Below the pieces are notes generated by a model. The model had not been told where the DNA came from and did not search any database. It worked only from the letters and a program-made list of their open reading frames with translations. DNA of 64,000 nucleotides from Crambe crambe (taxonomy: Eukaryota > Porifera > Demospongiae > Poecilosclerida > Crambeidae). The DNA is taken from the NCBI GenBank assembly GCA_963924555.1, contig OZ004587.1:868001-932000 (forward strand), read 5' to 3'. This document shows, in pieces, positions 21,418-32,200 of this stretch. Within the stretch, counting starts at the first letter, position 1. Each line of letters opens with the position of its first letter. A program made the position numbers and the translations under genes.

Positions 21418-24400
21418 TTATTGTACACCTTCATCACGACCCACTGCAGCCACTATATCGTCAACTGTTTCTTTCTAAAAGAGTAGATAGCTGAATGAAA
21501 TAAAGCAGTATTGCAACTGTTATACACACCTTTTCATATAAACGCCACTGATCTAATTGGTATCTTTGAATAGCCCTAGCTTTCAATATCTCAGATATGT
21601 CCTCCCTGGCATTATCTTCATCAGAATCTGAGGTATGTGCCTTTATGTATGTAAGCACGGACACACGAACACAAACATCACAGTTACTCATAGTATGTGT
21701 CATCAACCCAGTCAATATTAACACACCTGTACAATGTAGTCCTCATTAGTTTCACTAAATAAGCCCTCTGAAGTCTCCATTTCCTATTGATTGAATAGGC
21801 ATATTTATACCACTCGTCAGACCAGCCTCTCCAATACTTACATCACTCATCAGACCAGCCTCTCCAATACTTACATCACTCATCAGACCAGTCTCTCCAA
21901 TACTTACATCACTCATCAGACTAGCTTCTCCAATATCGTCCTCATTTACATCACTTGTCACTGTTGCCAGACTAGCCTCTCCAATACTGTCCTCATTTAC
22001 ATCACTCATCACACCAGCCTCTCCAATATTTACATCACTCATCAGACTAGCTTCTCCAATATCATCACTCGTCAAGATCTCCATATCTATCTGAACAGGG
22101 AAACATGACACTTAGCAGACAATTCATAGTAACATACCTAGATCCTGGTTGAATGGGTCCTCTGAGGTCAGCTGAAGGAGTAATTATCCTAATAATTACC
22201 TCACATAGCTAAACACAATAACATACTTCTCCGGTTACGTGCACTTGTTCCAAACAAGCTTCCAATAGCTGATCTGGGATGAGTGGTATATCAAGTATCA
22301 TAGGCCCCAAAAACTCAGTAAATTTATTGCAATATAAAAGGTAATTCACTGATTTCTTGACCAAGAGCTGTTTGCATAAACAGATGGCACCTTTTTTCAT
22401 ACTATCCTTATTTGATTGTATGTAGTCAAGCACAATTTGGACTTCTGCTAGAGAATTGCTAATAGTCCTCTTCATTTCCTCTTTCAACATTTCTATTTCT
22501 TCCTTTGCTCTCTCTTGTAAATGCCATGCATCAATCAGTTGGTTTCTCAAACTTGCTGGAATATCACTTGTGGATGCCTGATTGAACCATATGACATCTC
22601 TTGAACACACCTCATTCATGGTTATCACCCTGGGATGTTTGTTCCATTCATGTTCATTGTATTTTTCAACCAAGGCTTTCAGGCTGCCAGTAATAGATGT
22701 TATTTGCTTGCTGATTTTCTGGCTTAATTCATGGCCACCTATGTATGTACAAAAACGGCTTCGAATCAATAAGATTACAACATAAACCTTGTTCTTACTG
22801 GCATATTTAGCTTTGACATCAAGTAAGAAAAATCTCTCCTGTGATTCTCTGATTTAGTGGAAATTCTTTGCATCATTTGTGTCTGCTTGATTCTATTGGA
22901 CATCTCCCGGACTGTCTTGTATTCAGTAGATGCATCTGTCCATCGCCTGATCTTATGCTGTCTTTCAAAGTTCAGCATGCTTTTTTCAATTCTGTAAAGG
23001 AAAATCATTAGGTATTACATCCAGACGCTATGGTGTCATGAAATATTATTACGCATTAAGTTGCAAAATTAGTTCAGGGATGTTGTTACAAGTGGGTTCC
23101 TGCAGATCACATCTAGAATACACAAAATAACATTAAAATTAAAGGAATCTTGCATGTGGTGGTCAAACCTTGTTTTAATCTGGATCTCAACTAAATCACA
23201 ATATTCAATCTTCCATTTTGGTAATTTGATGAGATTTGCTACAATATATTAATGATTAAAGGCATTCCATAATTGATTGAATTTACACTGAGGTGAGAAT
23301 GACTTCTCTCTCTCACTGCACCACTGGGATATAACATCACTTGTAACTTCAGTAGTATTAGCTGTTATAATAATAATTGAGCACTTGGGTAAATTACGAT
23401 AAAGTTCATACCAGGCAGTGAGGATAACAAAAAAAGCACTTGTTTTTTGGAATCTTCCAGTACTGAATGTCCTCTGTGCATTCGTGAAGTTAGAAGAGTG
23501 GCTACAATAATAATACAGTTACTATGTAAGCAGCAGTGCAGTAAGGAAACTATGAATGAAGCCATTTAAAATATTTTATCATAGAGGTGGTCTTTATTAT
23601 AGAGGTTGTCAGCTTAAATAGAGGTTAGTAAATACAAATAATACCAAGTTTGAGGTTTGCTTCCCTTCCAAGATGGAGTAGTATATCAGTTAACACATCT
23701 ATACGATGACTAGGTCTCATCCCCTTGGTCATTCTTGAGTAGCGCCTGAGTTTTGACCACAACCTTTCTACTACCTCTCCATCAGTCAGGCCAAAACCTG
23801 TTTGTTTTCTTGGACTATACATAATCTGAAGGGATGAATAGCATGCTAATTATTGGGGGGGGGGGGGGGGGGGAAGGAAAAAGGAAAGAAAGTTACCTGA
23901 CACTTGGCCTGATGTCCATAGACATGAAATATAGGTATAGCCAGTTGTACATTACTCAAAAGTTCACCATTACCACTTGCCTATAATAAATATAGCAAAG
24001 CTGAAATAACTAGCTTAGCATGATTAAACTACAGACTTACATGGAGATGTTTCTTAAGCATACATGCAATGTCATACAATAGATGTATTCGCATTCTTTC
24101 ATTCTGTTCCTTCATTTCTTTCAACATCCAAACAGAGTAGGCCAGTCTAAATCACATGATGTATTATTTTTTTATCATTGGAGTTTGAAATTTGTTCACC
24201 TCTCTCCATGCTTCAGGTTGATGAATCTTTTTGGGAACTCATGTCTACATGCACGACCAAAAATAGCAGTTTCATCAAGTGCTGAATATCGTCCTGATGA
24301 TTTCAGTGGGTGTCCAGCAAGAAATCGATTGCATCCCTATATATGAAGTGTACACAATTTATAAAAAAATATTATAGGCCATTAGTTCAAATTCACAGAA

Positions 24401-25842
24401 TCAGAGGAGTTGTGTTTATAGGTTGAAATAAATCGATCGACAGCTGTTTGATTACCAAACATCAAATTCCCATGAAGGGGTTCACGAACACTTTTACCAG
24501 AACTTTTCTTCCTTGACAATCCAAACATGGCATCAAATGACTCAAACAAATCTCCTTCTTCCTAAAGAGACTTCTTTATTCTATATCTGACCAAACAGAT
24601 GATTATATATCTTACACTTGGACAAGCAAGACATGTATTTCCTCTGGGAAAGGAGGGGCAAACTCTGTCAAGTACCTTTTCCTGTACTTAAAATATCTAA
24701 CAGATTCAGAAATATGATAATCAGGCACATTATTAATATACCTACCTACCTGTACTCTTCAAATGAATCAATTATAGCTGGATACACTTTGGAATCCTGT
24801 ATAAAATAGTAAAACTAGGATATAGAATAAGTATTATACATAATCACCTGGGATTGGGATAAAATAGAATACCATGGCCTCCTCAGTTTAAGTGCGTGAA
24901 CAAAATCCTTCACTGCCACCTGACACTCAAGTAAAAGTGCCTCTAACCAATCTAGAAGATCAAAATGGAAGGCTTGTATGGGGGATGATGGAGTTGCTGG
25001 CCACAGATTATAGCGAATAAGAGTGACAGCTTCTGGTTCACAGTGGCAAAATACCACAGACAAATTATGCTGGTTTCCTTTTTAAAAAATTAAACTTAAA
25101 TAACATTGATAACAGAATAATTTGACTTACCAAAGCCATCCAAGCAAGCTAATGATTTCAGATATTTGCCTGAACAGTTATGGTCACTACGGGATAGCTG
25201 TTGGTGTATCTTGTATGGCATGAACAAACCATCCTAAATTTCATTAGTCATAATTATACATTATTATTAAATTATAGCCACACCTTCCATACTTCCAATA
25301 GATGATAGATGTTCATGTACTGGTGATTTTTCACTGCACATTGATGGCAAAAGTGGGAGTAGGGTCCACAGGATTGACAGCGGACAAGAGCAGGCATTCC
25401 ACAATAACATTTCCATTCATGTGGTGGAGCACAGTTCTCAACATGTGCCATAAATAGTGCTGAATAAAATACAGATGGTGGGATCAGCCCATGCAACACT
25501 GGTTTAAAGCAACATACAATCTCTGAGTTTCTTCCATGAGTCTGATAGTGCATGTTGTCTTGACTCATAGGACTGACGTGGTCGTACACATTCAGGCTGA
25601 ATATCACACTCCCGACCACCTCCAATATCATCATACAAATCAACTTGGGGAGGCTGTTGTGTGTGAGGGAAATGCTCACCATCATCAATGCCGTTTCCAG
25701 CTGCTGGAAACTCAGAGCTTACCACTTTTGATCTGCCTGTCAGTGAATCAGAGATAATATTTTTTGCCTTGATAGTGGTTCGCTTCCTACGCCTAAACCC
25801 TTTCCCTTTTGAGTAGTGATTGAGTAAGGAAGCTGCATACAT
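21418..25842 (-). CDS. CxC-KDZ transposase
   Basis: About 22 short exons, roughly 1040 residues. From the amino end: MYAASLLNHYSKGKGFRRRK; a basic and acidic linker; a Cys cluster (HEWKCYC, RCQSC, HFCHQC, then HLLEVW; exon 25284-25459); FCHCEPEA and YNLWPATPSSPIQAFHFDLL (24848-25077), the CxC2-like module that precedes KDZ transposases; CLACPS (24616-24664); SGRYSALDETAIFGRACRHE; the catalytic-type LLYDIAC (Asp at 24071-24073); FHVYGHQAKCQ; TDGEVVERLWSKLRRYSRMT with its acidic Glu (about 23775). These are the signature blocks of the KDZ RNase-H-fold DDE family. A stop near 25500 is removed by a 58-base intron (GTATGT...TTCAG). The C-terminal exon carries 11-residue acidic repeats. One junction near 22770-22800 does not join in phase in my reading, so one small error or lesion may exist there. 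Start ATG inferred. Confidence 0.75.
21820..22070. repeat. 33-bp coding minisatellite
   Basis: About seven units encode SIGEAGLMSDV variants in the transposase gene; some are interrupted by NED inserts. The unit length is a multiple of three, so copy-number change keeps the frame. The product is a strongly acidic tail. Confidence 0.85.
23853..23873. repeat. Poly(G) tract of about 21
   Basis: An uninterrupted G run lies in an intron of the KDZ gene (on the gene's strand it is poly-C). It is unusual in this AT-rich DNA and may be unstable or a G-quadruplex former. Confidence 0.85.
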
Positions 25843-26077
25843 AGGGATGACTATAAGTGTGACCAATAACTGATTTAAAGGCTAGGTAATAAAATATCAA
25901 AGAGTAGATTATTACAAGATACTTACCCACGAATAAACAGTCACTTTAGTCACTGAAAAATAGGAAGACTCACCGTCAGCAGAACACAGAACGATGCACT
26001 CGCCACGTGGGTGGGTGGGCGTAACGCACGGTAGCTTTGGGGCGCGCATGCGATCTGCGGTGCATTGAGATTGTATT

Positions 26078-26172
26078 AGTCATACACAGGTGCTGATAAA
26101 TCCTTGCTGCGTATTTACATAAAAGCTGATAACTCCCTTCTATAGATTGCGTGATAATACGCGAACCGGGTG
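26078..26172. repeat. Right terminal inverted repeat of KDZ element
   Basis: Reverse complement of 15444-15540, ending in CGCGAACCGGGTG directly before ACTACC. Confidence 0.85.
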
Positions 26173-26845
26173 ACTACCAATATACTAATAGCGGGTGCAA
26201 GATGTAGTGCAGAGGATATTTGGATGGTGTGCTGGATTCTGGTGGCTGCAGCAGAGCTTGCTGATATGAGAGCTCAGTATATTCCTCCCCAAATAGATTG
26301 AAGTTACATAGCCCACTTTCCACAACCACCTCTCTTTAACTAAAATCATTTATTCTTTTTTAACTGCATGGACGGCTGTCACACACCCTGACAGACCGAC
26401 AATACAACTCAACATTTTCATTCCTTTTCATTGTGCAAGTCATGATGTAATAAAGTATTGTGAAGCATTAAAAAAAAAAAATTGCTAGCATGGCAGTCCT
26501 TGAGACGAGAGGAAGCAGTGGACCTCAGTCTGGCTTGTGCATCATGTGACCATCAATAGCATATGTCATCCATGCAACATCATCTTCAGAAGACTGACAG
26601 TGAACCAAACAGGAAGGGTACTTTGTGCCAACTAAGCGGCCAATCTTGATCATACATAGCTACTTTAGAGAGACATGATATCAAGCTGACACGACCACTT
26701 GATTTGGACTGGCTTGGACAGCAAGTTAGCAAGGATCGGATTTATTAATTGACATGCAAGGTCTTCCACAAATCTGCACACAACTACTTTCTCTGCTGAA
26801 GGATCTCATTTGATATGGCCTTAGGCAATCAGTCTGAAACTTATT
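26173..26845. other. No gene seen
   Basis: Collinear with B 51985-52465, with a few hundred extra bases in A (about 26300-26480, including an A-run at 26470). No coding motif. Confidence 0.5.
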
Positions 26846-27810
26846 CAGTTTACACTAAGACGCGCGTTAATTACGTGTCACTTCCTGTCTAGTGGCTTGA
26901 ACTAGGTCAATGGAGTGGAATTTGACTTTTAACATTACTGTATTTTACCTGTGATATCTCAGAAATGCTTTCAGCTAGCGCTTTCATTTTTTGATACTTA
27001 CTAAATGAAAGGTTGGTGATCATTCTCTTTACCTTTAATTCAGCAAAAACTCAGTGCCCTCTCTGATGTGGCAGGGCTAACTAGTGAGATTTCAGCACGG
27101 GTACCTATCTTCAGTACACCGGACATCTCGATGGAAAATGGATTGGGCCTTTGATACTTTGCATGTGGATAGCCAACAGTACGAACTATATAATCATGCA
27201 AAAAACTTAAGTCTAGCTTGAAAACACACCGAACTGCAGGACAATGAAATGTCACAAAAAATCAGTGACACAGCAAACTTTCTACTGATAAAAGGTTCGT
27301 GAGACTTGAATGGAGGCTTAACTAGCCCTTTCTTTATAGTGTGGAGCAATCAGACTGTTTGTATGTTAAACCAATAAAAAGTTATACAAGTTTTTATTGG
27401 CACTACTTTTCCAACTTTCTCCAAACTGGTCAACTTTAGTGCACCGGACATCTCGATGCAAATGGTCTGTTCCCAAAATTTTAAGTTGCTCTCTGATCCA
27501 CACAGTTTGAACTTTAACATGACATGATAAGATATGCACAAAACCTTGTCATAAATGAAATATGACTGTTGAAATGTATAGAAAATATCTGGTTTACAGC
27601 TTCAGACCCACTGTTGCGATGTCATCAAAACGTCAGGTGTAATTTGATACGCGGTTTGTGGCTACAGCTCAATAGAACAGGTGGTGATTAAAAAAACATG
27701 TCCCAGTCTTTACATCACGTGAAGTCTTATGAAACGTCATCTAGTGGTCTGTAGTGTGGTTTATCCTGACATTCCACAATCAGGTACTTAACGCATCTCA
27801 GTGTAAACTG
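26846..27810. mobile_element. 965-bp TIR element with 3-bp TSD
   Basis: Ends are CAGTTTACACTAAGACGCG and the complement of CAGTTTACACTGAGATGCG. ATT flanks both sides (26843-26845 and 27811-27813), and unit B has the empty site at 52463-52465. No transposase; the interior includes a repeated motif CGGACATCTCGATG (about 27119 and 27445). The superfamily is not assigned; 3-bp duplications occur in several (CACTA, PIF/Harbinger, Zator). Confidence 0.75.
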
Positions 27811-27813
27811 ATT

Positions 27814-28873
27814 GGGACGTAACGACATCTCTGCAGCACTCTGGGGTGGAATAATAGCGATAGAGTAGTTAGGGCCTGCACATCATGGAGGGAGAAGTCG
27901 AGACAACTTACTATCATGTACACCAGGAGACAAAGACAGTCACGTAGGAAATGTCAGACCTACATTCCTTTTGATGCTTTAAAGCTTAGCTATTGCAGCT
28001 TCCGTGAATGGAGTAGATGGGCGAATAGCCAATGTGCATGGATTTATAAGGAGAACAAGAAATACACATGCATAATTGTTGCTTAGTTAACTAGCTATAT
28101 GCAGTTACCATGGCTACAAGGGGAGATGAAGTGGGCAGTCCACAATGTTCGTAACTAGGTATGCTGTGATTTATCCCTTGAATCATGTTAAAGACATCTA
28201 CTACATCTGTCTGTTTAATTAAAGGGACATCCTGATTGTAAAAGCATTGTCATACCAGACTACTATGTTCGACATTAGTGTCATCAGTAGCTAGTGCTTA
28301 TTCTCAGGATGGGAAAGGAACGAACAGTCAGTCAGGGGAGAGACATAATGTTGCTAATTGCCTTTAGCTCTTGCCTTCAGCCAAATGACGTGATGTGTGG
28401 GCAACTGTCAAATAGATAATTGACTTCTTGCGTGGGTGCACGAACCTCCAACCTCTGTATTTGCATGTGGTCCCTTTTAATAAAGATGATCAGAGGTCAT
28501 GGACAAGCATGCATCCAGCATCCATGGAAATGAACAACATGCAAGAATTCTTCTTGTGTGGGTGCTACATAACTACGTAAGCTTCCAGAATGTGATTGAC
28601 TTTGCTGAATTGGTTTTCTACTGTTTGTCAGGAGATAATGTGGCCAAACTAGTTTGACGATGTAGTTTAAGAGTACATTTTTTTCTGAAAGAAAGCCATT
28701 AGAGCATCATGTCTAATCACGGGGCATTCTGGATGATGATAATGTACGAATAAAACTCACTTGATGTGAAAAAAAATAGAAAATGGTGCGTGCCAGAAAG
28801 CCTCTCACAGTTATTCTCGCAATAGATTAAGGTGACTTTATCATGTCGAAGTAGAATGTGAAGGATTTAGTGA
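27814..28873. other. No gene seen
   Basis: Collinear with B 52466-53681 except for a replaced block (A about 28085-28270, B about 52745-53080). No coding motif. Confidence 0.5.
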
Positions 28874-28878
28874 ACATT

Positions 28879-29129
28879 TGTCAGGGACTAAGTTCATCCT
28901 GACATTCTATACTCCCTGACTTATACAGACAGTCATGTTATTTACTTGTAAGACTTGTACATTATGTATCATGTTCTGAGCATGCTCAGAGGGATTGCCA
29001 TGGAGATGTTTTGTTGTCTTTTTTGTGTTGTCTGAGATTTAAAAGTGTCTTTTGTGTGCTCACCTTATTATTCACTTATTAATAATTAACTTGAGCTCAA
29101 CCAGCTATTTAGCTAGAAGAACCCTCACA
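28879..29129 (+). repeat. 5' LTR
   Basis: 251 bp, TG...CA termini, identical to 33969-34219 as read. Confidence 0.9.
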
Positions 29130-29131
29130 TT

Positions 29132-29145
29132 TGGTGGCAGCGGTG
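29132..29145 (+). promoter_or_regulatory. Primer-binding site candidate
   Basis: TGGTGGCAGCGGTG starts two bases after the 5' LTR, the expected place for a tRNA primer-binding site (TGG pairs with a tRNA CCA end). I cannot name the tRNA. Confidence 0.6.
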
Positions 29146-29226
29146 TTGTGTGGACAACTGAAGCTTTCTAGAAACACCTGAACCTGAATTAAAGTCAGCT
29201 TTTAGTTGTTCTAAAGGAAGAAAAGG

Positions 29227-32200
29227 ATGTCAACACGTCAAAGAAAAAAACATCAACAGTCAGAAGGCATTCTAGAAGAGGAGAGACAACTGGTTAAAAC
29301 AGTTGGCACAGAAGACTTTCAAGCTCAAGGAGAGGGGTCTGGAACAAGCCAGACAGCCTTAGCTAATGAAGAATATCAGCCTCAACTTGAAGAAAGTGAA
29401 AGCAGTAGCAACACAGACAACAGAGACAACCAAGACCATGAGATGAGAAACCGAATGTCGAGTGGTCATTCGGAAGACGCACTTGACAAGATGCTGCAGA
29501 TTATGTTGGAGAGAGAAAGAGTACAAGAAGAGAGGGAGCAGCAAAGAAAGGAGGAAGAGAGGAGAAGAAGGGAGGAAGAGCTACTTCAGGAGGAGAGACG
29601 CCGAGAAGAAGAGCAACAGCGACGTCAGGAAGACAACCGACGCTGGGAAGAGCTCCTCAGAACCGTCTTGACATCTACATCAAGGATGTCAGTAGCATCT
29701 TCAACCTCAAGTTCTTTCGATAAGCTCCGTGATGTTCCTAAGTTACCAAAACTGCAGGATTCAGATGACATAGAGGCATATCTCTATACATTCGAGCGGC
29801 ACATGGAGACATACAAAGTGGAGAGGACTTACTGGGTTGCTCAGCTAGCACCACTTCTCCGTGGAATGGCACAAAAGGCGTATATGGCTGTACCAAGGGA
29901 ATCTTCTAACGATTACCAAGAAGTGAAGGAGGCTATCCTTCGACGTTATGACATAGGTGAGGACACCTATCGTCAGAGATTTGCAGAAGCAGTACCTCAA
30001 GAGAAAGAGTCCTTCTCCCAATTCAGTGCCAGAGTGGGAGACCTGTTGGACAAGTGGGCGAGAAACTGTTTAACAGGAAAGGACTGGAGAGAGCTGATTG
30101 GAACTGAGCGAGTGCTCAGTGCAATGCCTAACAATGTACAGGCATGGGTCAGGGATAAGAAGCCAAAGAGCCTGGTGGAGGCAGGAAAATTAGCTGATGA
30201 CTATATGCGAAACAGAAAACTGGAGTATGGAGCAGGAAACCGTCAGTTCAAGAGAAACGACGATCGCCCTGGGGGACGAGACAGGGATCGGGCTCCAAGA
30301 GAGAAACGTGAAGAGAAGCCTACCGCCAGTGGTGGAGTCTCGAAAGATGCAGGTGGAAGCAGCCACAGCAATAATCTCAGCAAGAAATTCTCCAAAAGTT
30401 ATGACAGGGAGAAAGGGCCACTGTGTTTCTCCTGTAAGAAGTGGGGGCATATATCTGCCCAGTGTCCAAGCAAAACGGAGAATGCCAATTACAGTGGTCA
30501 GTGGCAGAAGGAAGAAGACTTCAGAAGAGCAATAATCTACAAGGGGTCCATTGAAGGGAAGAAAGCACCCCAACTTCGTGTCGACAGTGGAGCCGACAGG
30601 ACCCTGGTTCATCCAAAGTGGATACCAGAAGGAGCTTACTTAGGGAAGTCTCAACGTTTTCGCAATGCATGGGGCGACATTCGGAGTTTGCCCTTAGCTG
30701 GAGTGCAGCTAGCAGTGGGTGGGAAGAAGTACTCACTCGATGTGGCTGTGACAGAAGGCCTAGCATATGATGCTTTACTGGGCAGAGATATACCAGAGTT
30801 GAACGAATTATCTGAGAGATTCGACAGAGAAAGAGCTCAGGAAGCCTTAGCAGTAACCACAAGAGCTCGGGCCCAAAGAGAGGCCAGGGAAAGTGAGGAA
30901 CTGCAGCGAAAGCAGTTGGAGTCTGGAGTACAACCTCACACCCTTGAGGAGGTTGAGGATGACGGTGTAGATCTTGATGAAGATCAGCCGTACATCTGTG
31001 GTGAAGATGGATGTTCATCAGGAGAGCAATCTGATTCAGAAGATGAAGAAAACGCTGTTGAAGGTTCAGAAGTAACTGAAGAACCTAATAGTAACCTGGG
31101 TGATCTGTACAATTTGGACCCCTCACTATTTTTGGAGGTCCAAGAAAGGAATCGATTGACTAAAAGTGAGAAGAGGAAGCAGTCAATGGAGTTTGTGAAG
31201 GAGAAAGAAGCAAATCTTCCTGAGAGGATGTCTCGAGAGCAAGTTGAGAAAGCTCAAAAGTCTGACCCAACACTGGCTAAAGCTAGACGTAAAGCTGACA
31301 TTGGAGAGAAGCCTTATCACTGGCAAAATGGTTTACTCTTTCGAGAGTCAAAAATGAAGAACCAAGAGGAACCACAGTTTCAGATCGTGCTACCTTCGGT
31401 GTGTCGGGAGTCAGTGCTGACTCTTGCACATTCAGCCCCTCTTGCAGGCCATTTTGGAAGACGTAAAACGACTGAGCGAATCTTGAAGAGATTTTTCTGG
31501 CCTGGAGTTTGCAAAGAAGTGAGAGCTTTGTGCCGCAGTTGTCCGAAGTGTCAGAAAACAGCTGTAATACAGAAGAATCGAGCACCACTTAAGCCACTTC
31601 CCATCATTGATGTACCCTTTCTTAGGATTGCGATGGACATTGTTGGACCACTGGTTCGAACGGACAAAGGAAACAGATATGTTTTGGTGGTGATGGACTA
31701 TGCAACCAGGTGGCCAGAAGCAGTAGCCCTTAAGTCTGTTGACAGTGAGACAGTAGCCAGAGCCCTAGTGGAACTGTTTGCTCGAGTTGGAATTCCAAAG
31801 GAAATCTTAACTGATCAAGGATCTAACTTTGTGTCCAGATTGATGACTGAATTCTACCGTTTGACAGGAGTCACTCCCATTAAGACAAGTGTCTACCATC
31901 CACAAACTGACGGCATGGTGGAGCGCTTCAATGCCACACTGAAGAGAATGCTCAGGAAGAGTGTCGCTAAAGATGCCAAGGATTGGGATCAACTATTACC
32001 TTTTATGCTTTTTGCTTACCGTGGAGCCAAGCATGCAACCACAGGATTCTCCCCTCACGAGCTGGTCTATGGACGCCAGATGAGGGACACAGTGGACATC
32101 CTTGCAGAACAGTGGAGGAATGATGAAAGTTCCGAGGATAATGTTACAACATACCTCAGGAAGGTGCAAGAGAGATTCCAGCGAATGAAGGAGCTCGTGA

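Larger units (their letters stand above)
15444..26172. mobile_element. KDZ-type (Zisupton-like) DNA transposon, 10.7 kb
   Basis: Terminal inverted repeats of about 95 bases (left 15444-15540, right about 26078-26172), both beginning CACCCGGTTCGCG, bound the insertion. Unit B has the empty site at 51979-51984 with ACTACC; the insertion is flanked by ACTACC on both sides (an extra G on the left), so the target duplication is about 6-7 bp. Inside are a convergent gene pair, an HMG-box gene (+, 18273 onward) and a CxC-KDZ transposase (-, 21418-25842), plus a nested retroposed segment. KDZ elements were described from fungi, algae, fish and some invertebrates. The near-complete transposase frame suggests a recent copy. 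Confidence 0.8.

Noticed and set aside
21791-22108. Plus-strand repeat protein (SLSNTYITHQT units)
   Set aside because: Antisense of the SIGEAGLMSDV minisatellite exon, whose frame is supported by splice phases.
25500-25530. Apparent frameshift and stop in the KDZ transposase after SDSWKKLRD
   Set aside because: A GTATGT donor at 25517 and TTTTATTCAG acceptor at 25460 define a short intron that restores the frame into the Cys cluster.
30190-31018. Minus-strand open frames across gag-pol
   Set aside because: Shadows of the 1584-codon ORF, without motifs.
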